Source: Guillardia theta CCMP2712
Taxonomy: Eukaryota; Cryptophyceae; Pyrenomonadales; Geminigeraceae
Assembly: GCF_000315625.1 (NCBI RefSeq)
Contig: NW_005434627.1
Location: 35,246 to 99,245, forward strand
Length of the DNA: 64,000 nucleotides
Direction: 5' to 3'
Numbering within the stretch: position 1 is the stretch's first letter; each line of letters opens with the position of its first letter. Under the pieces are notes generated by a model. The model made no database searches. It worked only from the letters and a program-made list of their open reading frames with translations, and had not been told where the DNA came from. A program made the position numbers and the translations under genes. Of the stretch, positions 1 to 10,831 are shown in pieces.

Positions 1-45
1 ACAGCTGCCTCGCCATCTCAAACTCTTGGCAACTTGATCACTGCT

Positions 46-1746
46 TCACCTGAGACATTGAACATGTGGTTCAAACTCGAAGGGATCCTCTTTGGTAGCT
101 TCCTGAACGTTTCCGAGACATCAAGGGAGCGAAGAGAGCACTCATGGGGGCCTCACACGCTGCTTTGTGACACATTGTGCATCTTAACCAGGGCCTGCAC
201 AACCTGCACAAAGGCATCAACTAGGAAGTTGCAAGTCAGACATGTCAAGTACTTGGTCGTTCTTCAGCATCGAGCTGTTGCTGAGCTGATTCTTCCTGTC
301 CGAGGCAGCCTGACTACCTTGAGGTTGACTCGGCCGCGATGACGATGATTGACCGGCTGTGCTGTCATCACTCTTACCCCTTGCACGTCAAGAGTCAGTC
401 TTCGCACAAACGACCGACACATTCACCTCTTCCCGCTGTTCTGCTCATTCCGGTTGCCGGCAGGCCGGTTTCGATTCACCGACCCCGGTTTCACAAACGC
501 ACTGTGTCCTTGGTTTGATTTGGCGTGTTCATCTCCGCCTGAGATACAAGGCAAAGATCAAGACATAGGACAATACAAACACACAAACACTCAACCTTCG
601 AACATCTCTTGACAGTTGGATAGGATCTTCGCTATCTCCAACTTCTTCTTCGACAGGTTCTTCCCGTCGTCCTTGGAAGAGCCAGCAGCACCAGCAGCAA
701 TGCACTTGGGACAGAACCAATCTCCCTCAGGCAGCTCTTTGATTTTGAGGCACCTGATGTGCCATCCCTTCCCGCAACCTGTATCCTTGCCGCCACAAAG
801 GACAATGTCGTTGTCCTCGGAGCAGTCGAACCCCTTGCACATCTCGCACCCGATCTCATCCAAGTTTGATGACGAGCCCTCACTATCACTGGAAGGGTAC
901 TCCCCCTTGATGTCTTTCAGCGTCTCTTGGGCCGCGTCCATGTTCCGAGGGTTGATCCGCTTCGTGCGGATGAGATGGTCAAGGAAATCAATGCAGTCTT
1001 CGTTGTTGTCCATCAGTGTGTAGATGTTCGAGAAAGCTGTATACTCGTCCTCCGACACTACTGCGTTCTGGAATTTCAAACCGTCCCTGTACTGCACTGT
1101 GGCGTACTGACTGACTAGCTTCAGATGCACCGAGTTGTCCGTCGCAGTGTTTCGAATCCATCCAACCCACCAGCCCTTGAACACTCCATTCCCCCGCCAT
1201 TCTCCTACCCACCAAGTGTCTTCGAGCTTCCGAGCCGTCTCCCTGTCCTGCGTGCGGTTGGCCAGCCTGATTTTTTCTCTTGCTAATATGCAGAGTCAGG
1301 GCCAGAATGTAAGGGGCTAACGAGGCTACAGAGACTGAAGAGTCTGAATAGGCTAAGGAGTTTGAAGAGGAAGAGAAAGGAATGGGGTATGTGGCTGATG
1401 GAACAAAGGAAAGTGAAGGAAAGGAAAGGAGGAGGTGCTGCTTGACAAGGCGGTGATACTGGTATGGTGGTGGTGGTGGTGGAGGAGGAGGACGAGAAAA
1501 AGGAGGAGGAGGAAGAGGTTGCGGCGGCGGCGGCGGCGGCGGTGGTGGTGAAGGTGGTGGTGGTGAAATAGGACAGAGAAGATGAATAGAAGGAGAGGAG
1601 GACAGAGGAAGAGCCGGAGGAGGACACAGGAAAATGAAATGTGGAAGTCAACCCAACTGGGTCATCGACTTACCACTGTGCGAGGTAAGTATGGCCATGA
1701 AGCCAGGGATCGAGTCCGGCCTACTCGGACGTGGTTCCGCTTCCAT
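46..1746 (-). CDS. PHD-finger protein, six-exon model
   Basis: Reader-type chromatin protein, inferred from one PHD zinc finger. In the main exon (596-1282) the C4HC3 pattern is visible: CEMC, then VLCGGKDTGC, then GWHIRC, ending WFCPKC. The family typically binds histone H3 tails in the nucleus. Proposed exons are 1746-1674, 1282-596, 538-427, 361-318, 220-159 and 102-46. All junctions are phase-compatible and the exon sum is 1035 nt (344 aa). The N-terminal half has a Trp-rich stretch (TWWVGEWRGNG, then KGWWVGWIRN) that I do not recognise. The C-terminal part is Asn/Ser rich and ends in a short helix (DAFVQVVQALVK) and PHVQCLR. The first exon (391-nt intron, GTAAGT donor) and the donor at 595 (GTTGAG) are the weak points. 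If the last donor is not used, the protein stops at 591-593 right after the finger. Confidence 0.68.
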
Positions 1747-2209
1747 TATTTCGTCTGCCCTGCGACGGTTTCGATTAGAGATCCTAGGGAGCAAGCCTGC
1801 ATTCAAGGAGATTCCGATATAACAAACTTCCGCTGTGCTGGAGAATACTGATCGTGTGATATGAATGAATGAAGCATAGAAGCCGAGCAGCATGTGAGCA
1901 TCCTTGGATTGAAACAAAGATATAGAGATAGGAAGGGATGGGATGGGATGGAGGGTTGAAGGCAGAATCCCCTGAGTTCCCTCACCTCCAACTGGAGTAT
2001 CTCCTTCCTCCCTTTCTGCCTCTGTCGAGGACTCTTTCCTGCTCTGCCCCCTCCACCTCACAGAAACATTCCTTCTCTTCTCTCCCTCAATCTCCCTCAA
2101 TCTCCCTCCTCCTCGCTCGCATTCTTTGTCTTCCCCCGTCACCCTCCTGCCTTCTCTCCCTACGAAGACCCCATCGTCGCAGCGTCCCATCGTCGCTCTT
2201 TATCCCTGA
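1747..2209. other. intergenic, no gene seen
   Basis: Pyrimidine-rich stretch (2000-2160) upstream of the PHD gene. The long minus-strand reading frame here is low-complexity and shows no domain. It may hold promoter or 5' UTR sequence; nothing specific is visible. Confidence 0.4.
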
Positions 2210-2665
2210 GGCAGGCCTGACTTCCCGGGCTGATCGGATTCGTTGGCGGCACGGCGACCCTCACCCGTCACGGCCACGTGACCTGCGCCGCACTCCGGCA
2301 GTTAATAAGTCAGTGAAGCCTGGTACTCTCAGGCTCAGCGGCTGCCAGTTGTCCTCGTACGGTACGGCACGTACGTGAAAGATCGGATATGACGGCCCGC
2401 GAGTCAGTCGCCGGGCTCTTCAAGTCAGTCAGGCTCGGAGGGTCCGCCCCACTCTCCGAGGCTAACTTAATGTTTTTACTCAATTCAATTGACGGTTCAA
2501 GTAACTTGTTACAAATCAGTCACGGCGGCCTGACTGACAAGCACCGTGACTCAAACGCGGCCCGGCCGGCCCCGCCGCCGCATGAGTCAGTGACCGTTAC
2601 TCGAGTCCGGAGCCTGGAGGCCGCGGGGGCGGCCGCCGGCGGGCCGGCGTCATTCCATGGTATTT
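2210..2665. repeat. GC-rich palindromic-word island 1
   Basis: Built from GAGTCAGT, GTCACGG, CCGGGC and GCCGGC words, with an AT-rich insert (2460-2510) in the middle. First of about twelve similar islands in the window. No coding signal. Confidence 0.6.
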
Positions 2666-3439
2666 TCTAATGCTCGCTTTTCATCATTTTCGAGCGGGGT
2701 ACCTCAGCCTAGGCTTTTCAATTATGCCGCGCACTGAAAATTTGTACCAGAAATTTCGGCACTGATGGTTGAAAATCTGCCGGAAGTTTGAATCGGGGAC
2801 CATGTCGAGCAGTTTTAGGTTTACAAGTATTCTTGCTTCCTCCAAACAACAAGGTTTCAAACATTAAAACTATTTTTGAACTTACCGTGGCACGCTTTTA
2901 CACGCCTGGGGGTGCAAGTACAACCAAATTGCCTGCCCTCCCCCTTTCCCCATTGCTGCATCCGCACCCGCCGGCGCACTGCGGCAGGCGGCGACTCTGG
3001 CAGTTTGAATCCCAGATGGCTCTCAGCCAATGGCTCTTGCATCGCACTCAAGCTCCAGGCCATCCAAGGTTGGATCATGTGTGAGCGTTTGTACTTTTTG
3101 CGACATACTGCAAGACGACGTTTCCAACAACTCGAGCTTGTTTTTCGAACGAAGCTGTAGGACTCCGGGGAATCAGCATCGCTATGGATTCCAGAGCCTA
3201 GAGAAGTTTTCGAATCCTTTTGATGCTCATTACAAGATGGAGTATTGGTCGTTTTCTGTGGTCAAGCATCCACAACCTTCTTTCGTATGATTGAGCTTGG
3301 AGCACATCTCAGACTGTAGAGTTGTTCGTTGTCAAGATTGTTTCTTGTAACTTACTAAAGGATCTCTCTGATTAGGCAATTTAGTATTGTATTGATTAGC
3401 TTGCTATAAGACGCATATTACCTCCTCTCTGTGTCAACC
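2666..3439. other. intergenic, no gene seen
   Basis: Mixed-composition DNA between two GC islands. It contains the 11-mer AATTTGTACCA at 2739-2749, which recurs at 13682 and 15872 beside other islands. Short open frames here show no domain or splice pattern. Confidence 0.4.
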
Positions 3440-3790
3440 AAGCACACACGCATAAGGCATGTCAGTCGTGTAGGCAACTTCATTGGATTGTCGGACAATC
3501 CGATGATCACAGTCAGGAGGCATCGGATCGGATCGGACTGCCCGGCACGGTCGGCCCGGGCCCCGGGCTCTTGCCAGTCTGATTGGCCGGCCCGCCGTGG
3601 TGACTGTGCCTCAGCGGCGGACTCCGAACTCCGACTCCTCCGTAAGCGGCTCCGGGAGGCTCTCAGTCACAGTGGGATGGCGTGACGGTGAACGGCGGCC
3701 GGGCGCCCCCGCCGGGCGCCCCGGGTCCCGGCCGCGCCCCGGGGAGCCGCTACCGGGCCGCGTGACTCTGGCTAGTACCGTAGTACTGCC
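3440..3790. repeat. GC-rich palindromic-word island 2
   Basis: Same vocabulary as island 1: CCGATGATCACAGTCAGG, GGCCCGGGCC, GTGACTGTG, CGGGCGCCCC, CCGTAGTAC. Lies about 170 bp upstream of the RWP-RK gene at 3963. Confidence 0.6.
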
Positions 3791-3962
3791 GGGCCCTCCC
3801 CAGAGCAAAAAATTCGATTTCAATTGAAGAGGTCGAATGAACACAGCTCTTTTCAAACTCGCTCCGACTCCTAGCGGCGGCCGCCCGAACCCCCTATTGC
3901 CCTGGCCAGTCGCCGCCAATCGCTGCTCCTAAAGCTCCTCTCCTAGTCGCACCCGCTCCTGC

Positions 3963-4553
3963 ATGTCCCTCCCTGCCATGCCCAGCTCTGACAATGACCC
4001 CCCTGATGCCTCCATCCGCGTCTACCCTCGCCGTCGACACAGCGTCCAGCGGCCCATGTCGGCAGTGGAAGTGACGCGTAGCGACCTTGAGAGTCTGTTT
4101 CATGTCAAGCAGGAGCAAGCAGCCGCCTCGCTGGTGAGGGAGACACGACGACAAGGAGGAGGCTGGAGGGTGTCACTGACTTGTATGCAGGGCTTGTCGC
4201 TGACGGCCTTCAGAGGCGCCTGCCGCCGTCTCGGGATCACGCGCTGGCCTTACAACAAGGGGAAAGAAGCTTCTTCGCTACGGAGGATAGGACGGGAAGA
4301 AGGCAGCGGCAGCAACAGTGACGAGGGCGAGGGCGAGAGCGAGGGCGAGGGCGAGGAGGGGACAGGAGCTGCTCGAGGCAGCAGGGGTCACGAAGGGCTT
4401 TCGCGCGCGTTCATCGAGTGGTTCCTGTCAAGACCGAACGAGATGGAGGAGGACTGCTGGGAGAGCCTGAGCTTCCAGCGTGGTAGCCGTGGGCTCTCTC
4501 AGCTTGTAACCTCGACTGAGCCTCAGATGTACAGAGGTGGGACCGTGAGATAA
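3963..4553 (+). CDS. RWP-RK domain transcription factor
   Basis: Two exons, 3963-4133 and 4191-4553, separated by a 57-nt intron (GTGAGG donor, TATGCAG acceptor). The intron is a multiple of three, so it leaves the frame open. Removing it restores the RWP-RK domain: TRSDLESLFHVKQEQAAASL joined to GLSLTAFRGACRRLGITRWP, then YNKGK. This has the family's helix, the AA-L-G-S-T-F block, the C-R-LGI core and the RWPY signature. The final RK is NK here. RWP-RK proteins are nuclear DNA-binding regulators, best known for nitrogen response and gamete fate in green algae and plants. The rest is an acidic Glu/Gly tract (about residues 100-120) and a short C-terminus. The last 67 bp of the coding region are copied in inverted orientation at the edge of the assembly gap (5385-5451). 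Confidence 0.85.
   Translation: MSLPAMPSSDNDPPDASIRVYPRRRHSVQRPMSAVEVTRSDLESLFHVKQEQAAASLVRETRRQGGGWRVSLTCMQGLSLTAFRGACRRLGITRWPYNKGKEASSLRRIGREEGSGSNSDEGEGESEGEGEEGTGAARGSRGHEGLSRAFIEWFLSRPNEMEEDCWESLSFQRGSRGLSQLVTSTEPQMYRGGTVR
4134..4190 (+). other. 57-nt intron inside the RWP-RK gene
   Basis: GT-AG intron interrupting the RWP-RK domain. Because 57 is divisible by three, naive translation would keep a 19-residue Arg/Gly insertion in the domain. Confidence 0.8.
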
Positions 4554-4920
4554 GAGCAGGTCGCAGTGAGCAGTTGAAGCCAAAGCCGGTGGTTGATAGT
4601 GAAGTACACAATACAGCAATCTACCAAACGTGACATCTGGTCGTGAGCATCAGTATGTCCTTCGCTTGCTGTTATCCTTGTGCCTGTCTTTCTTCTTCCC
4701 TCCAGCTCCCTCGTTTCATCAACACAAAACTGAAGAAGAGAAGAAAGAATGAACAATCATCATCGCGATGGACAGACTGATGAAATTCATTCAAAGTCGA
4801 GTGCGTGCGACTGAGACAAACGATGGACAGACAACTGAAGCTACAGACACTGTCCTGGTCCATCCACCTAAGAACAAACAAGATAGGAATAAGGTCGGCC
4901 CTGGGTGAAGAGCTGCAGCT
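4554..4920. other. intergenic, no gene seen
   Basis: Space between convergent coding ends (RWP-RK stop at 4553, minus-strand stop at 4921). No further feature recognised. Confidence 0.4.
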
Positions 4921-5082
4921 CTATTTAGCACCCACCACCTTGTCAAAGGTACTCTGCTCGATGTGGTTTGTTGATGGCAAACCCCAGAGGCCGATGAGCT
5001 CCTTGACAAGCATCAGTGCTATCTTGATCTCCCGCTCGCTGCTCTCGCGATACTTCTCCTCGGTGACCTTGCAGCCAGATCC
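4921..5082 (-). CDS. terminal exon of an unidentified gene
   Basis: On the minus strand an open, charged, amphipathic stretch of 53 residues ends in TAG at 4921-4923. It runs VTEEKYRESSEREIKIALML, then VKELIGLWGLPSTNHIEQ, then STFDKVVGAK. A candidate acceptor (GGCCGTCAG) precedes it at 5083. Just upstream, in another frame, a second open stretch reads KIEEKEFFFRLSVAAVRDLA, which suggests an additional exon or a frameshift. I recognise no family. The helix-rich composition would suit a coiled or adaptor-type protein, but that is only inference. Upstream exons could lie at 5083-5384. Confidence 0.4.
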   Translation of the reverse strand, partial: GSGCKVTEEKYRESSEREIKIALMLVKELIGLWGLPSTNHIEQSTFDKVVGAK

Positions 5083-5384
5083 CTGACGGCCGCCACACTG
5101 AGCCGGAAGAAAAACTCCTTCTCCTCAATCTTCAAGGCACAGTTCTGCTCGGGGGAGCAAGACCCGTAGGCTGGCTGCATCAGCTAGATCCCTGGTAGGC
5201 CCATTCAGATCAAAACTGTGCCGATGTTGTGCCATGGAAAGACTTCCGCTGCAACTGATTGAACAGTCGGAACAGCCCGCAAAAACCTCAGCATGCAGCT
5301 GACAGCTGATACTCCGATGTTGTTTCAAAGGTCCTCTACAAGTAAGCTGAGAGCTGAGTTGAGCTGACTGCCTCTTGAGCGGTC

Positions 5385-5451
5385 CTCAGTCGAGGTTACA
5401 AGCTGAGAGAGCCCACGGCTACCACGCTGGAAGCTCAGGCTCTCCCAGCAG
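5385..5451 (-). repeat. 67-bp inverted copy of RWP-RK gene 3' end at gap edge
   Basis: Positions 5385-5451 are the exact reverse complement of 4454-4520, the end of the RWP-RK coding region. The copy is cut by the first N at 5452. Confidence 0.9.
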
Positions 5452-6306
5452 NNNNNNNNNNNNNNNNNNNNNNNNNNNNNNNNNNNNNNNNNNNNNNNNN
5501 NNNNNNNNNNNNNNNNNNNNNNNNNNNNNNNNNNNNNNNNNNNNNNNNNNNNNNNNNNNNNNNNNNNNNNNNNNNNNNNNNNNNNNNNNNNNNNNNNNNN
5601 NNNNNNNNNNNNNNNNNNNNNNNNNNNNNNNNNNNNNNNNNNNNNNNNNNNNNNNNNNNNNNNNNNNNNNNNNNNNNNNNNNNNNNNNNNNNNNNNNNNN
5701 NNNNNNNNNNNNNNNNNNNNNNNNNNNNNNNNNNNNNNNNNNNNNNNNNNNNNNNNNNNNNNNNNNNNNNNNNNNNNNNNNNNNNNNNNNNNNNNNNNNN
5801 NNNNNNNNNNNNNNNNNNNNNNNNNNNNNNNNNNNNNNNNNNNNNNNNNNNNNNNNNNNNNNNNNNNNNNNNNNNNNNNNNNNNNNNNNNNNNNNNNNNN
5901 NNNNNNNNNNNNNNNNNNNNNNNNNNNNNNNNNNNNNNNNNNNNNNNNNNNNNNNNNNNNNNNNNNNNNNNNNNNNNNNNNNNNNNNNNNNNNNNNNNNN
6001 NNNNNNNNNNNNNNNNNNNNNNNNNNNNNNNNNNNNNNNNNNNNNNNNNNNNNNNNNNNNNNNNNNNNNNNNNNNNNNNNNNNNNNNNNNNNNNNNNNNN
6101 NNNNNNNNNNNNNNNNNNNNNNNNNNNNNNNNNNNNNNNNNNNNNNNNNNNNNNNNNNNNNNNNNNNNNNNNNNNNNNNNNNNNNNNNNNNNNNNNNNNN
6201 NNNNNNNNNNNNNNNNNNNNNNNNNNNNNNNNNNNNNNNNNNNNNNNNNNNNNNNNNNNNNNNNNNNNNNNNNNNNNNNNNNNNNNNNNNNNNNNNNNNN
6301 NNNNNN
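5452..6306. other. assembly gap (855 Ns)
   Basis: Run of 855 ambiguous bases. Its left edge is an inverted copy of sequence 0.9 kb upstream; its right edge leads into the 5' region of the Kelch gene, whose first exons may be missing. Confidence 1.
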
Positions 6307-6615
6307 TTTCTCCCTACCGGTTCACCCCCACCATCCTCTCCTCCATGGTCATCAACGCAATAAGTACTGTATCGCTATCTTCCACTCTACTATCTTCCAC
6401 CCTCACTCCTCGCCTCCTGTTGCCTCTTTACTATTCCCTCCTGCCTCTCTTGTTTCCTTTCCATGTTTTTTATCACTGCAGTCGCTTACAGCATTTTTAT
6501 TGCCCACAATGGCATACATTCCTCATCTCCCCTCCTTCCCTGCATCCTGATGTTTCCTCCAGACTATTTCTCCCTTCCGTGTCCCGGCGACTGAACTTGC
6601 CACACCCAGGTGCAG

Positions 6616-8172
6616 GGGGAGGCCCCGCCCGAGCGAGCGCATCATGCGGGTGCCATGGTGGAGAAAGACCTGCTCGTCATCCATGGCGGTAAAGACCGGC
6701 TTCTCCTCCTCCCAGTTCTCACGAGGGAGCAGGTGAGAATGATGACGTCGCCATGTCGGACACGTGGGCAGGTCAGCCGTGGACGGGGCGATCGCGTTTC
6801 ACTTTCATGGTGGGCAGGTAAAATATCAGAGGAGGCAGTGAGTTGGACCAGGATCGCCAAGAGCAGAGAGCTTCATGCCAGGTGGGTCTGTGGGGACAGA
6901 GGACGAGCGGAGATGATGCTCAGAGAGCCTGTTCATGCTCCTTCTATCCAGCGGCATCGGTTTGAACGTGTCACAGGCAGGGGCATGTAGCAGCTGCTCA
7001 TGAGGGGAAATGCTTCATTTTTGGCGGCGTCGACATGATGAAAACCTTTGACGGTAATGCGCATGAGTGCTTGTGCTCGTCTTGACAGCTCACCACTGGC
7101 AGAGCTGCACGTTCTTGACCTACGCAGCTCCGAGGAGTGGATGACCCCGAGGACTTCTGGTTTACCTGCTCACGTTCTGCATCCAAAGTCTTGTCGCTGA
7201 CACAATATGCCAGGAAGGCGCCCGACGGCAAGGGGGAACCATGGGCTAGCTGTGCGTGAGGACGTGAGGACTCTGGCGTGCCGGGGGAGGAGGAGGGCTG
7301 AGAGCTGCGGTAGATGCTGTATGTCTATGGGGGTTTCGACGGAATCCAACACTTGAACGACATGTAAGATTCTTCTGCTCCTCTTCCTCTGCACCGGCAG
7401 TCGCTGAGCATGACGAGGCAGGTACATGCTCGACCTTCGATCTATGACATGGCAGCTCCTCCTCCCTCATGCTGCTGATCGACAGCCATATCCCTTGTCG
7501 CAGGTACAGGCAGTCTCAGCATGTTCGCTCCACCTCCGCCCTCCTCGTGCATCCCCTGACAAGCTCCACATCAGCACGTCCTGCTGCCATGGGATGACAA
7601 GCTGATCAGCTTTGGCGGGATGTCCTCAGCCAATCATGAGAGCGACGCCCCTGTCAGCGCCATCGACTTCTTCTCGTGCAGTGATCACGTAAGTCTCCTC
7701 TCCTCCTCTCCTTCTCTCCTCCTCTCCTCCTCTCCTCCTCTCCTCCTCTCCTCCTCTCCTCCTCCCTTCTCACACCCGCATGTCCTGCAAGACCTGGGAT
7801 CCTGCTGCGCAGCAGGTCGGCAGCGAGTACAGGAGGAGCACTCCGGCTGCATGGTAGAAGATGCTGTTGCCCTTGCTGCCGATGACGTCACTCGAGTGTT
7901 TTCGCGGGAAAGTCTCCCTCCATCTTGGTGGTCGGTGGCTGGACTGCTGATCATCCGCACCCCGAGATAGCGAGCGAGGCCTTCTGGTACTCGTTGGAGG
8001 ACAAGTCATTGACATCGAGCACGTGGAGCAAGGGGTGAGCTGTGAGCTCGGTGGACATGGTGAGGGGTCAGTGAGCGCTGGACCTTGCAGGACGGACAAG
8101 GAAGTTTTCAGCCGCGTCGGGATGTCTCTGAACTCATTTGGTGACTTGCAGTTGACCGCTGACAGGATCTGA
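6616..8172 (+). CDS. Kelch-repeat beta-propeller protein (5' end not resolved)
   Basis: Many small exons encode successive Kelch blades. Readable units, each joined across phase-compatible introns, are: ERAHHAGAMVEKDLLVIHGG plus ENDDVAMSDTWA (6616-6688, 6733-6771); EEAVSWTRIAKSRELHAR (6830-6881); AAHEGKCFIFGGVDMMKTFD then ELHVLDLRSSEEW; MLYVYGGFDGIQHLNDM then YMLDLRSMTWQ; DDKLISFGGMSSANHESD then AIDFFSCSD; ILVVGGWTADHPHPEI then AFWYSLEDK and TWSK. Each has the hydrophobic-GG and later Trp signature of the fold. The stop (TGA) is at 8170-8172 after LQLTADRI. Kelch propellers are protein-binding scaffolds, often substrate adaptors or actin-associated. No BTB, F-box or other partner domain is visible, but the N-terminus may lie in the gap. 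Intron 7690-7790 carries a (CTCCT)n tract. It converges with the transporter gene. Confidence 0.82.
7700..7766. repeat. CTCCT microsatellite in Kelch intron
   Basis: Tandem CTCCT/TCCTC units inside the intron that follows the FFSCSDH exon (GTAAGT donor near 7690). Confidence 0.8.
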
Positions 8173-8350
8173 CGACACGGGATGGTGGGCAGGCAGAGGA
8201 AGGGAAGATGAATGCTTCATGTTTGGGGGATGGGACGGGTTCTTCAACCGCTACAATGATTTGTATCGTGTCAACAGAGAATGAATGGTTCCTGTTATCG
8301 TCGAATCTCAACTTGCCCGTCACGGTTCGCCCGTTCTGCTGGCCAAGGTC

Positions 8351-9796
8351 TCACTCGTGCTCAGCAATCAACTCCTCGCGCAGATTCGCCTCTCCCTCCA
8401 TGGAGTGCATGACAACAGGCTTCAGATCTGCGGCCTCGTCGTCTGTCAGCGACTGCTGCTTTTTGTCATCCCTGTAGTGCATGAAGATATATGTTGCAAT
8501 GCCGGCCTGCCGGAATGAAACCAGTCCAGGTCAGGGGCAGCAGGCACGGGGAGCAAGACTCGTACCTGACACGTCACAAATCCGATCACGTTGAACATGG
8601 TCAGGTGGTCGCCGAACACAACAATCCCCGCAGCGATGGTGCAGATCTCCTTGAAGACCGAGCCCACCGACACCGCCAGGGAGGAGGTGTTGCGGACGAG
8701 CACAAACTCGATGACCATGAGGCAGAAGACAAGGATGGAGCTGAAGAAGAGGGAGGCGGAGAGGATGAGGTAGTACGAGGGCGGCGAGCAGCAGGCGCGC
8801 AAGACTGCCACGACCCCCCCGGATTCGAAGATGATGGTGGCAGGAAGCAGGGCCAGGCTGACTAGAGGAGAAGTGTAGAGAGTCATCGTCAGAGGAGACA
8901 GCCGAGGTCTCGCTGAGCGGCGAGCGGGCTTCTCCTCCCCCTCCCCCTCCCCCTCCCCCTTGCCTGCAAGGTGATGGTAGCTTTCAAACATTCCCTGCAG
9001 CAGCAACTGAGTCAGCGCCCAGCGGAGGCCCCCCATGAAGACGGCGACGAAGGCAACGATGAAGCCTGTCCACTGGAAGTCGATCTGCCCCCAGGAAGCG
9101 ATCGCAAGCCCTCCACAGATGGTGACGAGCGAAAAAAGTAGGACGCAACTGAACTTCTCGAGCTTGAAGAAGAGAGCGAAGATCATGACCGAGAAGGGAC
9201 CTCCTGCCTTCACCATCTGCGCGAACGACACGGACAGCAGCTTGAGCGCGTAGTTGGTCCCTCCGATCTCCAGCGCCGTCACCAGGGAGATGGGAATGAT
9301 GCAGTATCGGAACTGGGAGGCAGTCACTTCATCCACCCGAACTCCCGGCATCTTTGACACGACGAACGCATGCAGCGCCATCAGGCCATTGACGCACGCT
9401 GTGACTGCAAGCGGGTACGGGAAATGCCCCTGAACACCTCGAGTCACCCACCGCACAGGTGCGTCAAACGCAGATCAAGGGGTCGACCTTGCTGGAGACG
9501 AGGAACTTGACGTTCAGGATGACAGCAGTAGAGATCGCAAACCTAGTATTGGTGCTAGTCAGTCAGCAGGCGAGGCAGACTGAGATGCCTCCTACCATAC
9601 GAGGTAGAGCGATCCGTTGACGACGTATCTGAGCCCCACGCTTGACCATTGCGCAGTGTCGAGGCATTCACGCTGACAAGCAGGAGCTCGGTCAGATCGA
9701 TTCGTTGTCATGGTCTCTGACATCAACAAAGCGTTACCCTCTCAGCAGGAGACTCGTCCTCCAGCTCCGCATGCATGTCAGAGGCTTGCAGAAGTG
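8351..9796 (-). CDS. triose-phosphate/nucleotide-sugar transporter family protein (5' exon unresolved)
   Basis: Membrane exchanger of the drug/metabolite superfamily, TPT/NST branch. It would carry sugar phosphates or nucleotide sugars across plastid or Golgi membranes; the substrate cannot be told from sequence. Exons are 9796-9738, 9672-9596, 9542-9488, 9429-8566 and 8506-8351. All introns are 55-65 nt and phases agree. Typical elements are TM1 (SLYLVWFAISTAVILNVKF), the SKGHFPYPLAVTACVNG block, ISLVTALEIGGTNYALKLLS, the SVSFAQMVKAGGPF motif, and later IEFVLVRNTSSLAVSVGSVF then GFVTCQ and AGIATYIFMHY. The motifs after GTNYALKL are those of TPT proteins, including the central Lys before the GPF. 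A hydrophilic GEGEGEGEE loop is inserted between the halves. The C-terminus is acidic. The start codon is not located; it should lie 5' of 9796, perhaps near 9978. Confidence 0.88.
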
Positions 9797-10229
9797 CTGC
9801 GTGCAAGTCAGCAGATCACGACATGCAGTAAGGCTTGTTTCTGTAACCTGATGAGATCTCCCCATCGTGATCTCTCGCTTCGTGAAATTCGTTTCTTGAT
9901 CCCTTCCCCATTCCAACGTGCAAGTCACATAAACCACTGCAGATCCTGTGCTCTATTCGACATCGCGTCCTTCACCATGTTGCGCTTACTGGAAGCTGTT
10001 TGTTGCTGACCGACTCAGCCTCAGTGATCAGCCAAACTTTGAACCGTGCCGCGTCCTCTCTTGTTGTGTCCAGTGTGCACTTGTCCTCTCCTCTCCTCTC
10101 CTCTCCTCCTCTTCTTCCTCACATAAACTTCATCCCAGCCTGCATTCGGGCCCCCACACTGCCCCCCAGCCCAGCCCACCCCCACCCCCACCTGTTCCAT
10201 TTCTCAACCACCCCCTTCCTCAGGCCTGC
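9797..10229. other. 5' region of transporter, no other gene seen
   Basis: Should hold the first exon and promoter of the minus-strand transporter. A short ATG frame around 9978 (MVKDAMSNRAQDLQ) is a candidate, but its splice phase does not fit cleanly. A pyrimidine tract lies at 10080-10120. Confidence 0.35.
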
Positions 10230-10545
10230 CTCAGAGACTTCCCCGGCTGGGCCGCGCCCGCCCGGCCGGGCCGCGCGGCCGGGCGCCGGCGCCAACCGTT
10301 GAACGCCGGGACCACGGCGTCACTACTGAGTTACCCGGCCGGCCAGGGCCACCTGACAGTCACGAGTCCGACACTGACCGGCGGCGGCGGCCGCCCCGGG
10401 CCCCGGTCACAGTGGCTGTGTGCCGCCCTCCGAGTCCGACTCGACTCAGCGGCCGCAGTGCCGCAGTGAGTCAACTGAGGATTCCGAGTCAGTTTCCGAT
10501 TCCACTTCAAGTTTTCCGGCCCATTGCCGGGGCAGTGGCTCTGTC
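10230..10545. repeat. GC-rich palindromic-word island 3
   Basis: GCCCGGCCGGGCC, GCGGCCGGGCGCCGGC, CACGAGTCCGAC, GAGTCAACTGAGG words. The open frames crossing it are compositional, not coding. Confidence 0.6.
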
Positions 10546-10831
10546 ATTTTTGTGACGGCGGAATTGAAATTGAGACGGTTTGTTCATACGTTCAGTACCC
10601 CAGCAGAGAGATCAAACTATCAACAATTTTCAGTTAACTATGTTTCCTATACTGGGGGCACTTGGAACCCTCTCATTACCTCTGATTTTTGGGCCAAAAT
10701 TGGGGAAAGTGGAGGTGGGGTGGATCCGGTGGAAATGGAGATGGCGGAGCGGCGTGATATGGGCGTGGTGGGGAGATGAGATGGAGAGCGGGAGGGAGAA
10801 GATGGACCGAATGTATGAATACACAAGAACG

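Noticed and set aside
5375-6550. 391-codon open frame spanning the Ns
   Set aside because: Most of it is ambiguous sequence; the left end is the inverted RWP-RK copy and the right end is non-coding pyrimidine DNA.
8491-8865. Plus-strand His/Asp-rich frame
   Set aside because: Antisense shadow of the transporter's large exon.
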